From Gnetum montanum (lineage: Eukaryota; Streptophyta; Gnetopsida; Gnetales; Gnetaceae), in assembly GCA_015680685.1 (NCBI GenBank), contig MNCI01035205.1:1-36397 (forward strand): a stretch of DNA of 36,397 nt, written 5' to 3'. A program made the position numbers and the translations under genes. Positions within the stretch are counted from its first letter, which is position 1. Every line of letters begins with the position of its first letter. Below the pieces are notes generated by a model. The model saw only the letters and a list, made by a program, of their open reading frames with translations, was not told the DNA's origin and ran no database searches. This document shows, piece after piece, positions 12,201-22,673 of the stretch.

Positions 12201-12948
12201 ACCATGTTGTAGTTGCAGATCTCATCGTGTGAGTCGGGATGAATGTAGGTGATGTATGTAACTGGGAAGTAGGTATCGCATGTACATATGGTGACATGGG
12301 CGTAGGTGCATGATGAGGTGGATTAGCTAACTACACCTGCTAAGGAATAGTTTGTGGTGAAGCACCACCCAAGAGAGTAGTTGGAGGGAGAAAATGTAGC
12401 TGGGGTGAGTGAGGAACTTGATTAGTATTAGGTAATGTCAAGGGTGTAGTGACCATAAACAATGGATTTATACTAGACGTTGTGGAGGGAGGGGCCACAG
12501 CCAAATTAGCATGATTACATCCATTAGAGTGGGAATCTAGATTTTCCTATTCGTCATGAAGTGCCTCTTCATGGAACAACTCTTCTCATTGTTCTGTCAA
12601 TGTCTTACCCATCAACATTTGATCTAGAATCCATTGTTGTTGATATGTTAGGTGTATAGTGGTGTTTGGCAAAGGAATAAATTTCTTCCCATTGTAGTAT
12701 ATGAACTTGTATTCTCATTTCTCTTTGAGTTCTTGTGGATACATAGGTAGATTTTCTGCTAGTTTAGCATAGAGAAAATTATAATGTTCCTTGTGCTGAG
12801 CATGCCCCTTAGGTTCTTTGTTTTGAATCCTGAGGGAGTGGTGTGGTTGCATTGGACTAGTTGGCGGCTCGACAATAGGGGGCGTAGTTTGTAGGGTCCA
12901 GGGATTCTCGAGGTTAGCAATGTCAACAGCAGTGGTAGATGCAGCCAT
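9227..12948 (-). pseudogene. gag-pro: gag-protease of element 1
   Basis: The likely start is the ATG at 12948, matching the gag N-terminus of element 2 in position. A Pro/Gln/Thr-rich N-terminal half is followed by the Retrotrans_gag core (PHFTKYNGKDDPNSHL to LEELMT, about 11730-11530) and its continuation (about 11530-11065). Next comes a Cys/His cluster (FCDYH..., CGHNTDYCWALK, about 10850-10740). The retropepsin-like protease has its active site at VDDGVATN (about 9775) and the flap/end motif FNLILGRSWLAQ (about 9560). The C-terminal tail (9412-9227) aligns with element 2. TAG within FI*HW is shared with element 2. Frameshifts and stops are frequent. Gag forms the particle and the protease processes the polyprotein in active relatives; this copy cannot. 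Confidence 0.82.
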
Positions 12949-13172
12949 TCTCTACGCGGTTCAAGAGTAATGATGATAAGGATAAAGATCACAAGGGCAA
13001 AGGCAAACTAAGGCAATAATGGGGCTTTCTACCCTGCAGAATTCCAAAGGAATCATTAGAGTGACCAATCTGCACCACACAATCTTGTAAACAACCACAA
13101 AGGTATTACGTTTATGCTGATGAATAATGGGTACAGACAGCTTACATGGTTACCCATGAAATATGGATCGAA
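12949..13172 (-). other. 5' leader of element 1
   Basis: Non-coding stretch between PBS and gag start, equivalent to 22454-22673 in element 2. No other feature seen. Confidence 0.6.
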
Positions 13173-13197
13173 GGTTCAAGCCCTCCTTCTAGTGCCA
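13173..13197 (-). other. Primer-binding site (tRNA-Asn type), element 1
   Basis: On the minus strand the site starts TGGCACTAGAAGGAGGGC and continues TTGAACC. This is the complement of a tRNA 3' end with CCA, discriminator G, acceptor strand and T-arm (GGTTCAAGCC). I recognise this as plant tRNA-Asn(GUU), with a single mismatch (GCA for GCG, a CpG transition). It lies 6 nt inside the LTR end. Confidence 0.75.
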
Positions 13198-13203
13198 AAA
13201 AAC

Positions 13204-14345
13204 TATAACGATAGAAAACGTTGATTGCTAGAAACACCGAAGGGATTCCCACGTACACATTTTTAACCCTGGATCCACATGAGGACCGTGCTAGAGAAAT
13301 GAATCCAAGGTGCCCTAAATGGTCTTGTCGATCAGATAGGGACTTACTCAATTAATAAACTTGCTAACGATTGTATGATGAGCCAACAATTTGATACGAA
13401 AATATATACTAAAAAAAAGATCTGTTATCAGATTGAACTCTTAAGATGATGAATGAAATGTAAATGATGAAACAACAATTACAGAATTTGATGCGAACTA
13501 GCTACAACGAATTGGATATAAAAGATATGCATAATCCCAAGATTTGGGATGTGTCTTATAAATATAAAAAAAAGAACACAATAGGTTTACAAAGCAGACT
13601 TCATTTTGAACAAAGTATCTGCCACCAATGGAAAGTTACTATGAGATTAAACAAGAAAATGTCAATCTACCTTGTTTACCAGCCATATCTGAACGCAAGG
13701 AAGTCAAACTCGAAGAAAAGTGCTCATTAGCTCAAAATCTATGGTCAAGGGGCTTTCTTTGTCACCATCGATATTCTTCTATCACCAATGTTTTGCCAGT
13801 TCTACTAGAATTGCTAAACTTGCTCTCTTTTTCCAAATTTGTCAACCCTTTGAATATTGTTTACTAGGTATTTATAAGACTAGGATCAGGAGACAAACGC
13901 AGTTTAGATGACGCGTGTCCTGAACCCACAAAATACTATTGACTGATACAGGATAGTTGAAGCTTGCCACATTACATTGCGCTATGCTCCAAAGCGTAGC
14001 GTAATCTCCCTTGTCTTTAGCGTTGAAAATTGTCTTATGTTTACATTGCGCTATACCATATTACGCCACGTTGTACTACATTACAACACGTGGTACCACA
14101 TTATGCTACGTGGTACCACATTACGCTACATAGCGTAATTTAGCATAACATAACAAACCTTCAAAATTTGAAGTGTTGTCATCATGCATCCTTGGAACTA
14201 TTATGCTGAACTGCGTAATGTAGCGTAACAAGGCTTTAGCCAAAAAGAATGAAACTTGACGAGGTGTGTGACACTTTTGCTGATCCTTGCCTGAACCTCT
14301 AAATTTAGTTGAACCCTTTAGCTCATGCAATTTCATGGTGTTTCT
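13204..14345 (-). repeat. 5' LTR of element 1 (about 1142 bp)
   Basis: The inner end (minus strand CGTTATA, then GTTTTT, then PBS) aligns with CGTTACA-GTTTTC-PBS of element 2. The outer end (AGAAACACCATGAAATTGC) aligns with TGAAACACCGTGAAAATTAC of element 2. Both terminal dinucleotides have decayed (TG to AG, CA to TA). Internal homology to 21081-22429 is clear over the TATA region and the last 170 bp. The interval 13980-14230 is rich in TTACGC/GCGTAA words and has tandem CCACATTACGCTACGTGGTA-like units. Confidence 0.75.
13868..13876 (-). promoter_or_regulatory. LTR promoter TATA box (element 1)
   Basis: TATAAATAC on the minus strand is followed by CTAG. It occupies the same relative place as TATAAATAC in the LTR of element 2 (21730). 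Transcription of element 1 would start about 30 nt downstream, toward lower coordinates. Confidence 0.6.
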
Positions 14346-16250
14346 GGTACATCCACACTTAGAGGGTAGACTCCTTACACACTTCTAGACATTCTTTCTA
14401 AAATATGTGATTTGAAGGACACCACACATTTTGCAAGCTCTAAGCTTTGCTATAGAGTGTTTCATCACTGTGAAACCTCTCAACCCTACAAGGTCTTGAT
14501 AAGCTTAGGATGTATTTCCAAGGATCCCACAACCTTTATAAATTGAGCTTCACTTTGGAGTGTTTTTATGTTGTATAAATTTTGAAGGAATTATGTGCAA
14601 GTTCTACAATACCCCTCCCCCACGACTAAGTTGAACACTTTGGTTTTAATTAGGTTCAATCAAAAAAGAAATCAGAGTGTCAAAGAGTGAAATATTGGAA
14701 GTTGAATTTAGACTCGTAAAGCTCTGAAAATTGTAGAAAAAAATTTGAACCTCATGTTAACTATTGAAAATAATGTGTGTAGTGCATGAGGGTCCCCTAT
14801 ATTTACTTTTTATGGATGTGATATCATGTATGCAATAGTGCATCCCAACCAAGATAGGGTACTTATTAGAATTGATGATTGTTCAAGTTTTTAGGGCTAA
14901 AATTAAAGGATTTGAGGTAGATTCGAAAGGTTTAGGGTAATCAAAAGTGGGACTTGAGGCACCAAAAGTGTAATGAAGTTCTTTGAAAAGTATGAGGAAA
15001 AAGGACATGTAATGGTTCTAAGGAATGTTTCATGAAAATTATGACAAAGGAAAGAATAGATTTGGAAATGGAGTACTTGAAGGGTATAAAATGATGTGGT
15101 GGTGTGCAACAAGTACTAATGACAAAATTCATGCAAGTGGATCCTCCCCAAAGCAGGTTCCAACCTATAATGCCCTTGTGTAACCACACCTTAAAATGTC
15201 TATAGGCACTAGAAGGGTTAAAGTCAACCTGCACCTATGCAACAAAATACACAAATGTTAAGTACCATCGCTATGATGTACGAATTCTATGCCACACAAG
15301 ACACAAGTTAGAAGTACCTAGACTATGAGATGTGACAAAGTGTAGAAGGGATTATAGAGATCGGGTCATGAGGTAAATTACCCTAGGCATAATAAATCCT
15401 ATGTTTTGTGCATGATTAAAGTACCATTAGCCTTTCGATCCAAGATCAAAACCAAGTCCATACCTCTGATCAGTGACATCGCATTGTTTCATCCCAATGA
15501 TAAACAATCATAAGAGCAGCATGACAGTAAGGTGTACGATCACTTGGAATTTTGCACAAGGGAGGAGTGATTTGAATTTGTTTTTGGCATGTTTTTCTTG
15601 TGCTTTTCTATTTTTCTTCACTTATTTCTTTTCTTCTTTGCTTTTTTCTTCTTTTCTTTTTCTTCTTTTGGTGATCTGGAAAAGCCACCAACCTTCAAGC
15701 ATGGGTGCATGTCTTTCCAGTGGGACCCTTTAGAACAATATTAAGTTCCTTTATTGAGTACCTTTATTACAACTCTTACTCCTATTGTTCATTAGATCTA
15801 TAAGGATCTTAGTACAACTAGGTTGCATGATAGCACATACAGATGTTACCAAAGAGAATCCACAAGTCCCCTTGATGTCACACCCTTGTCATTCCCTCTT
15901 AGTTTGTCACTCTTTACTCTAGGCATAATGAGTACAAAGTTACTTTAAGTTTTGATGATAACAAGAATATCATCATACCCAAAGCAAGAACCTCTTATTA
16001 ATAGAATGGATGGGTGGATGTTGTGGGCTCACTATCCAAACAATTAGTCACTTGTGACTTGATAACATAGAACAATGCCTTAACTAACTGGTTACATGAG
16101 TATTTTATTCACAAATGAGATTACCCACAAAAAGATAAAATGAAAAATTGGAAACAAGAAATTAGAAAATAAAAAATTGAAAAACAAAAAAAAAACCAAA
16201 CAAAACAAAAAACAAAAAATTGTAAAATCAAAGAAAAGAAAAAACATATA
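14346..16250. other. Unassigned AT-rich interval
   Basis: I find no recognisable domain, LTR end or gene. It contains a pyrimidine-rich tract (about 15580-15665, mostly T and C) and an A-rich tract (about 16125-16245). Open frames on the minus strand at 15234-14903 look like low-complexity non-coding sequence. It could be the missing 3' part of element 3 or old flanking DNA. Confidence 0.4.
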
Positions 16251-18725
16251 CTAATTCTGCTTGTTAGAATGGGGGATACCCCCATGACTAAACCTTTGAT
16301 CATGGCATGAATTAATAAATGGAAAGTTAGGATCCATGCATGTTGGAAATATTGGGGTTTGGTCATATCCAAACCATTGGGTGTCTTTTGGTATATTGGT
16401 AAGAATGTACCCAAATTGGGATGCATACACTTGATTAAAGTAGGCATAGTGGGGCAGATTATAAGATGCGGTCATATGATAAGAAGCTAACCCATTATGG
16501 CATCCATGACCATAAGATGGTATGCAAGGATTGATATGTCTCCTCACGTTGTTATATTCATTAGGTTGCATGGTTGTTGGAGTATTAATTGATGGCTTGG
16601 ATAAGGTAACATGAGGTGTTAATTTTGAAAAAGAAGGTGCATCACTATGTTGGGCTTGTGTTGAGTTAGAAGATTTAGTGGTTTTAGAATAATGTTTTCT
16701 CTTTTTATGGCCATGCCTAAAGAAAGGATGCTTCCAATGTGGTGGAGGACTCCCACTATTATTGGCAATAGCAACATAAGTAATGTTCGTTGGCTGATGC
16801 TATGGTGCAAAACCTTCTAGTACAACTAGTGGTGATGTAGAAGAAGGTGATAGATGAGAATATTAAGAGTAAGGAGTGTAAGGAACATGAGGTGGTGATC
16901 ATGCAAGAGAGGACATGGATTGATTATACTGGGAAGAGTGATAATGACAAGGTGAAGTAGAGGATGTTGATCCAATTGGAAAAACAAGGTGTTGAACATA
17001 TTAAGCACATGGTTTCGGGTGATATGAAGGGTGTGGCCAATTTGGCAATGGCCTCCCCCACAACTGGGGGTTTTGCCACTATAGTTGAGCATAGTACTAA
17101 GGCCAGTAAGAATTTACCCATGGATAGTATGATGAGTTGTGGAATTACCCATAAAGTTATGGGATAGAGATGCATCCAACCATGTACTTCTGTACAAAAT
17201 TTTGATGTAACATTCTTTCCCAATGCTCATGTAGATGTGACAAGATTGGGCATTGACCTTTTGGGTGATCGTACAGGCAAACATTACATTAATACTTATG
17301 ATTTGTAGTGGAGCCCCTATCCTCAATTTCTTCAGCCCTTCTTTCCAATTGTCGAATTATGTTCTATCCTATTTCTAGGTTTGGTATTCTCTATCTATTT
17401 TGGTCATCAAAGTTATCTTGCATGGATCTCCCTCTAATAATATCCACATATTCTCCACATTTTTCATGTACCCACTCTGTCATCTTGTTGATCTTTGCCT
17501 CAATTTCATCTAGTGATTTTAGTATTGGCAAAGGTAGGGATGATTTCACCTCCTCAAGGTGAGTTAATTTCTTCTCTTCATAATTATGGACCTCTATTAT
17601 TTCAAGATTTTGGTCCTATTAAGATTTTTTAACATTCTCCCATTTGACTATTTCTCCTTCTTCTTTTGCTACCTACTTAATAAGCTCCTGGAATTGATGG
17701 GTTCATAGTTCATATAGTTGACCTGGAACATACATCCCTAGGGTCTTCCTTGTTTCATTACGGAGCCCATCCATGATGTGATACATTAGCCTTTTCTTGG
17801 AGAACCCATGGCCTGGGAATTTGTTTAACAAAGAGTAATATCTTTCTAAGGCCATGTCCAAGGGTTCATGTTGCCCTTGTTTCCACTCTTGGATTTGTCT
17901 CCTGAAGGTTGACACTCTTGCATAGGTTTGATATCTTTCATTGAAGAGGTTTATCATTGTAGGCCAATGGCGAATTGAGTTTAGTTTTAAAGACCTGTAC
18001 TACACTTTAGCTTACCCAAAAAGTGTCATAGGGAACATATTAAGCTTTTTCCACCCATTCGCAATGTTGTTCCATACACAGGCATCATAGAAAGCTTCTA
18101 AATGATGTTGTAGATCTAAATCATAGTCTCCTAAGAACTTAAGAAAGTTGTTTAAATCAAGCCTGGGTAGATAACTTTCATTACAATGCCTACATGACAT
18201 CTGAATGGCCTTTGCTATATGCATTAGGCTCTTAGTGGTCAGTAGGGATTCATCGTCACTAAATAGGTTGTGAGTTCATTAGTTGGAACAATGTTGTCTA
18301 TGTTCATGTTGGCATTCATGATTTTTCCTGTGGGTTTCATTTTTATTTCTACATTAACCCCTTAAGGAATAGTCATCCATGTCACAACCTAATGTTGAAA
18401 GAATAGAGGAAGAGAGGGAATTGAAAGATTTGTCATGACTTTTGTAAGTCTTCCAATCATCCCTTGATGTACTCTTACCATCCATTGAGAAGGTCCTAGG
18501 CCTTATGGGCCCCCTCATTTTAGGGGATGTCCCATCTTGACTAGAGGTGTCCAAGTTGGGTGACAAAAGTCCTTGAGTATTGTTGGGGTGTCTATGAACA
18601 TACAAAACTCCTACATAAGATTGAGTACTCCAAACTTCTTCCTCATCATAAATTTCATTGGTTCTCCAATGAATTACCTCACTAGATTTTGTGTTATCAT
18701 TATCTTGTGAAAGAGACATTGTCAT
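16251..18725 (-). pseudogene. gag: gag of element 3
   Basis: Starts MTMSLSQDNDN at 18725, with an acidic, Ser-rich N-terminus. The Retrotrans_gag core lies about 18224-17703 (LNNFLKFLGDYDLDLQHHLE, then MINLFNERYQTYARVSTFRR, then ALERYYSLLNKFPGHG). Next comes a helical stretch (LKSLDEIEAKINKMTEWVHE, about 17500-17420), then a CCHC-like CNVCLYDHPKGQC cluster (about 17290). The long C-terminal part is rich in Tyr, His, Pro and Asn and ends at 16251. Several TAG/TGA/TAA stops interrupt it. The layout resembles plant gags with a large C-terminal extension. Its sequence is not close to the gag of elements 1 and 2. Confidence 0.65.
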
Positions 18726-18833
18726 GAATTATGTGTGACTTAATTAAATTTAATTTCTTTATCTAAAAAATATCATTAATACCCTATTATATTGATCTTT
18801 TATGATATAACTAATCTAGATAACTAGCACCAC

Positions 18834-18850
18834 CCCCAACAATAGTGCCA
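18834..18850 (-). other. Decayed primer-binding site of element 3
   Basis: The minus strand reads TGGCACTATTGTTGGGG. It differs from the Athila-type tRNA-Asp site TGGCGCCGTTGCCGGGG only by C-to-T and G-to-A changes, nearly all at CpG. This supports an Athila-like origin and long methylation-driven decay, though from a short sequence. Confidence 0.55.
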
Positions 18851-18851
18851 A

Positions 18852-19740
18852 TGATGAGCAACAAGGTACCCCTACGCTCAACCATATGAATACGAGCGTG
18901 TACATGTGATTTGGTCGAACTCCATGGATGGACTAGTTGTGGCACCTAGACAATTATATGTTGACCATAGTTTGCTATCTTCCCACTTGTACTAGTATTT
19001 ACTTTGTCACATATGATTTAGTCCAAAGTCAGGTGTATGATGTGATCCCTACTACTATGCTACTCCTATGGACGATAAGAGATAACTTAATTAAGCTATT
19101 GGGAAATAGTAAAAAAGATCTAAGCTAGCCTAAATGCAATAAGAATCTATTCCTAATCATCCATATGCATCTTGGACTTCATGTACCACTTCTAGGATTA
19201 CCAAGTGCACAACACTTGAAGCACTACTAGATATGCTACTGGGTTACAATGTAGTTACACTTAAATGTTCGTGATTAAGGCATACTCATTCCACATTAAC
19301 AAAATGAATGGTAAATGACAATAAAAGAAATATTACCTAAGAAAAAAATGATCAACAATTAAAACAATTAAATGCTAAGTGAATGCTACAATGATGGAGT
19401 AATCTTGATCTTTATTATTGATCATGTGTGTGTCCAAGTATGTCACACTTGAACAAAGGTTTTGTACAATTACAAGCATCACACTATAGGCATGTACTTG
19501 GAAAGAACACTAATACTAAATATAATAATTGAAAAATAAAAATTGACTAAAGACTCCTCTCTCTAAAAAACCCCCTTCTACCATGCATCCTAATGCTATA
19601 TTTATAGGATAACATGGGAACAAAAATATCGAATATTTGACATCATTTCCAAGCCTACGATATTGCATACTCAATATTGCATACTTGATATTGTATACCT
19701 AGTATTGGGGTCTAGAAGACTATGACTCATCAATTACCTT
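18852..19740 (-). repeat. Probable 5' LTR of element 3
   Basis: The inner edge is set by the PBS at 18850. A TATA box (TATAAATA, minus strand, 19606-19599) and an AT-rich promoter region are present. Near the outer end three 15-bp units of the type ATATTGCATACTCA occur (about 19659-19706). No second LTR copy was found in the window, so the outer end is uncertain. Confidence 0.45.
19599..19606 (-). promoter_or_regulatory. TATA box in LTR of element 3
   Basis: TATAAATA on the minus strand, about 750 nt upstream of the PBS, at a plausible position for the LTR promoter. Confidence 0.5.
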
Positions 19741-19770
19741 ACCTAACTTGATTAATTTAACTTCTTGTAG

Positions 19771-21080
19771 GTACAGGGTCAATAAACAAGGCTTGATCGT
19801 CAATGATCAAATCCTAGCAGTGGCTCAAACCGCTTTAGACAAATTCACCAAAAGTCCCAAAATTAGAGCTACTATGTATCAACAGTTAAGAGGGGACTTT
19901 GATGAATATGCCACCATGTTTAACCTTGCATGCAAAGAGTGAAAGGACAATGGGATGATGCAAAATTGGTGGGTAGATGTTGATAGCATGGATTGGACCC
20001 TTGTAGCTAGAACCTCCACACTACAAAATAAAAGTAAAGGTGAACATGTAATTTATAGTGTTTGATGGCTTTAAGTGTTTAATTGATTTTATTGGTTGTT
20101 AAATTACTCATATGGATGTTAACCTTTGGTTATTTCTTCATAGGACCTTACACCTTAGCTAATGTTACCATACCACTTTCACATTCATGCCATGAGGATA
20201 CCCTCATCTTGAAGTTTGGTGATGCCACATCAGCATAGGAGTGGCTAAAGGAATAGGCACCTAGGTACATTCAAGCAAACATCTAGCATGCAAGTTTGCT
20301 CAATTTATTTATGGCACCTATTCCTTCCATTCTTGCTATGGATATTTTGCATGTCATCAACTCCTCTAATGAGGAGGCTAGTTGCTTTAGCAGCATCATT
20401 TGAGATGTTAAGGTGAACATTGACATAGGTGCTAGCCTCTTTCATGACTTTTTTGGTGTTCTTGTCAATGGAGTAAAGGTTTCCACCAGGATAGTGAGGG
20501 AATTGGACAATCACAAGGAAGTTATAGAGTGACTTGGTGCTAGCATGGGCCACTCTAGAATTTTGATGGATAGTTTCATGAACCCTGACATAAAGGAAAC
20601 ATACCCTTTATTAAAGGTCTTGATAAAGGGCATCAAATTTGATTGGGATACTTCTTTGGCTACTAGGCTTTGAGAGAAGATCTTTAGACTTTGTGTTGAC
20701 ACCTTTATGATAATCCATATGCCCTTTGCATTTTTTGCAGATTATCAAAATAGGTTTGTGGAGTTTTTGGTGGTGTATAGGAATGGTCGATGGTTTTCCC
20801 AAGACCCAAGCCAACTTTCTAGGACTTGGATAAAGAACATTTATCCAACATTGTAGGCCTAGAACCTACTAGAGGGTATAGATGAAACATTATCCATCAC
20901 CACTAAGAATCTTGATGTTAGGCAACATGAGTCTCCTAATAGTATTGATGATGATGAGCCCCTCTTGGTTCCTGCTAGTTTTTAGGAGGTCAAATGATGG
21001 TGTATGGAGGCTAAAGGGTTAGCTAGAGAGGGGAGCAAGAGGCCTATGGAGGAGGCACCCCCAACATCAGATTATCCTAA
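19771..21080 (+). pseudogene. Third, older copy of the antisense-type gene (exons 3-4 only)
   Basis: Exon 3 (19771-20039, 269 nt) follows a clean acceptor (CTTCTTGTAG) and ends at a GT. Exon 4 starts at 20144 after CTTCATAG. Exon 3 aligns with exon 3 of copies 1 and 2 (GLIVND, AQTALDKF, KIRATM versus QLIGDG, AETTIMAF, NVRAGV). Exon 4 aligns over its whole conserved domain (LKFGDATSA, NLFMAPIPS, VKVNIDIGASLFHDFFGV, FVEFLVVYRNGRWF). Identity is low, so this is a different and older lineage. Where copies 1 and 2 have TAG after the RNGxWV motif, this copy has Ser. Exon 4 is cut at 21080 by the 5' LTR of element 2, and the upstream exons are lost beside element 3. Several stops are present. Confidence 0.75.
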
Positions 21081-21340
21081 TGAAACACCGTGAAAATTAC
21101 GAGTCGACCTCAGGCAAATATTCACAATTCAAGTGAGAGCGCGCATCGGCTTTGTTCGAAGGACAAGTTTACGCTCTATTACGCACGGCAGCGTAATGAG
21201 CGTAATAAGCTCCAAAACAGTTGAAGGCAGAGTCTGGAGAAACACAACAGTTTGACGTTTTTCCTTGGACGCATGAATAACTTGTCTTTACGCTCGTTAC
21301 GCGGTGGTGCGTATCATTGCGTATTTCATCACCGAGTCAG

Positions 21341-21487
21341 CCATTGTTTACGCTTCGTTACGCGCAGCTGCGTAGTGAGCGTAAATTCACCATTGTTTAC
21401 ACTTCGTTATGCGCAGCTACGTAGTGAGCGTAGATTCGCCATTGTTTACACTTCGTTACGCGCAGCTGCGTAGTGAGCGTAAACAAC
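21341..21487 (+). repeat. Three tandem 49-bp units in the U3 part of the LTR
   Basis: Units start at 21341, 21390 and 21439, each beginning CCATTGTTTAC. Each contains the near-palindrome ACGCGCAGCTGCGT and ends with GTGAGCGTA. They lie 240-390 bp upstream of the TATA box, a position typical of LTR enhancer repeats. Enhancer function is inferred from position only. Confidence 0.8.
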
Positions 21488-21729
21488 TTTGAACCTGTTG
21501 TGTTTACACCGGATTACGCTCATATACGCAACACAACGTGAATGAATGTAATAGAGCTTGAAAGCAATTGAAGCACGCTCAACATTTACCTGCTCTTCAC
21601 GCGCATAACATGCAAATGAGCGTGTTGTGCGTAGTCACAGTCTGACTTAAAATGATCAAGTCAACAGATCCCGAAATATCCGGGACCCACGTCATCAAGG
21701 CTGCACCTTTTCCATGGAGCGTCGCGGCC

Positions 21730-21738
21730 TATAAATAC
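21730..21738 (+). promoter_or_regulatory. LTR promoter TATA box (element 2)
   Basis: TATAAATAC, conserved with the LTR of element 1 (13876-13868). The RNA start is expected about 30 nt downstream, near 21765. Confidence 0.7.
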
Positions 21739-22435
21739 CTCAGTTGACAAAGATACAGGGGTTGGCAAACTAGAGAAGCAGAAGCATTTTTTTTCTCTGA
21801 GCACCAGAGCACTTAGCACTTTGGAGCAGAGATACAGAGAGCAGCGCTTTGGCAATTGTTGACAGTATCACCTTACAGCCGAAGCAGAGTACAGTTCACT
21901 TTGAGCACCGGTGACAGGAGCAATCGTTCTGCTGGGAAGACTCTATTGGTCAGAACTAATTGATCGGTAGACGTCAAAGCTTGGCCTTCCTTGCATCTCA
22001 GCTTTAGCCCACAAGGTAGATCAGACTTCTGTTAGACCGTTTTGCTTGTTGTTTTGTGCTTGTTTCACATCCTATAATCGGGGATTCCCCAGTGTAATTT
22101 CTCATACAAAATATACATTTCGAGTCAAAGCGCAGATCTTGCAGCTACGTGCTTCTCTCATGTCAGCCCACTTTTATCGTATTTAGCATTATCATCGTTG
22201 CAATCCGTTTACATCGCTTTCCCCTCGTTTTTACGATTCCTCGAATCAGATCGTTTTACGAAATTTTCATCGGTTTACTGATTAGTAAGTCCCTGTCTAA
22301 TCGACAAGACCATTCAGGGCGCCGCGGATTCGTTTCTCCAGCATAGCCCTCACACGAATCCGTGGCTAAAACTGTGTACGCCGGAATCTCGGTCGGTATT
22401 TCCAGCTGTCGACGTTTTCCGTCGTTACAGTTTTC

Positions 22436-22453
22436 TGGCGCTAGAAGGAGGGC
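22436..22453 (+). other. Primer-binding site complementary to tRNA-Asn
   Basis: TGGCGCTAGAAGGAGGGC, 18 nt, six bases after the LTR end. Its complement is GCCCTCCTTCTAGCGCCA, which I recognise as the 3' end of plant tRNA-Asn(GUU). The site in element 1 extends the match into the T-loop (25 nt with one mismatch), which supports this assignment. Confidence 0.8.
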
Positions 22454-22673
22454 CTTCAGGCTCCGATCCGAATATTTCGAGTAGCCCTGTTAGTGATCCA
22501 TACCCTGAACCATAGACATAATACCTCTAGGGAAGTCTAGGGTCAATCGTGTGGTATAGATCGATCGCAAAGACAATTTCTTTGAAATCCTTCAGGGTAG
22601 AAAGCCTTTTTGTGCTTTTGTTGCCAGCCATCTTTTAGATCCATCTACCAGTCACCGTTAACTTCATTGATCA
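22454..22673 (+). other. 5' leader of element 2
   Basis: Short non-coding region between PBS and gag ATG, where packaging signals would be expected; none can be identified by eye. Confidence 0.6.

Larger units (their letters stand above)
440..14345 (-). mobile_element. Element 1: old Tat-lineage Ty3/gypsy retrotransposon carrying an antisense gene
   Basis: Read on the minus strand the order is 5' LTR (13204-14345), PBS (13173-13197), gag-protease (12948 to about 9227), repeat array (8880-9180), nested antisense gene (4371-8750, plus strand), RT-integrase exon (3801-1283), repeat array (1260-860) and a small conserved 3' segment (about 840-560). The low-coordinate boundary is approximate because no 3' LTR is recognisable. 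It belongs to the same family as element 2 (21081 onward) but is more degraded: many frameshifts, stops, CpG loss, and a deletion that removes both RNase H domains. The order gag, PR, RT, IN without a chromodomain, and the residual archaeal RNase H tail, place it in the Tat lineage. Confidence 0.85.
16251..19740 (-). mobile_element. Element 3: gag-only Ty3/gypsy remnant, different family
   Basis: On the minus strand: 5' LTR (about 18852-19740), PBS (18834-18850) and a gag reading frame (18725-16251). No protease, RT or integrase follows before element 1 begins. It is either truncated or a non-autonomous gag-only type. The outer LTR boundary is an estimate. It separates the third antisense-gene fragment (19771-21080) from its missing upstream exons, which suggests that it inserted there. 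Confidence 0.6.
21081..22429 (+). repeat. 5' LTR of element 2 (1349 bp)
   Basis: Begins TGAAACACCGTG and ends CGTTACA, six bases before the PBS. The first 289 bp can be compared with the partial 3' LTR at 36109: about 11 differences by eye (near 4%), nine of them transitions and most at CpG or CHG sites. It contains a triple 49-bp repeat (21341-21487), many TTACGC/GCGTAA words and a TATA box at 21730. Confidence 0.9.

Noticed and set aside
14534-14550. TATAAATT-like sequence as a promoter
   Set aside because: No gene or LTR structure follows it; expected by chance in AT-rich sequence.
20305-20814. Minus-strand open frames at 20305-20553, 20511-20702 and 20611-20814
   Set aside because: They lie opposite exon 4 of the third gene copy, whose plus-strand frame aligns with copies 1 and 2; the minus frames have no support.
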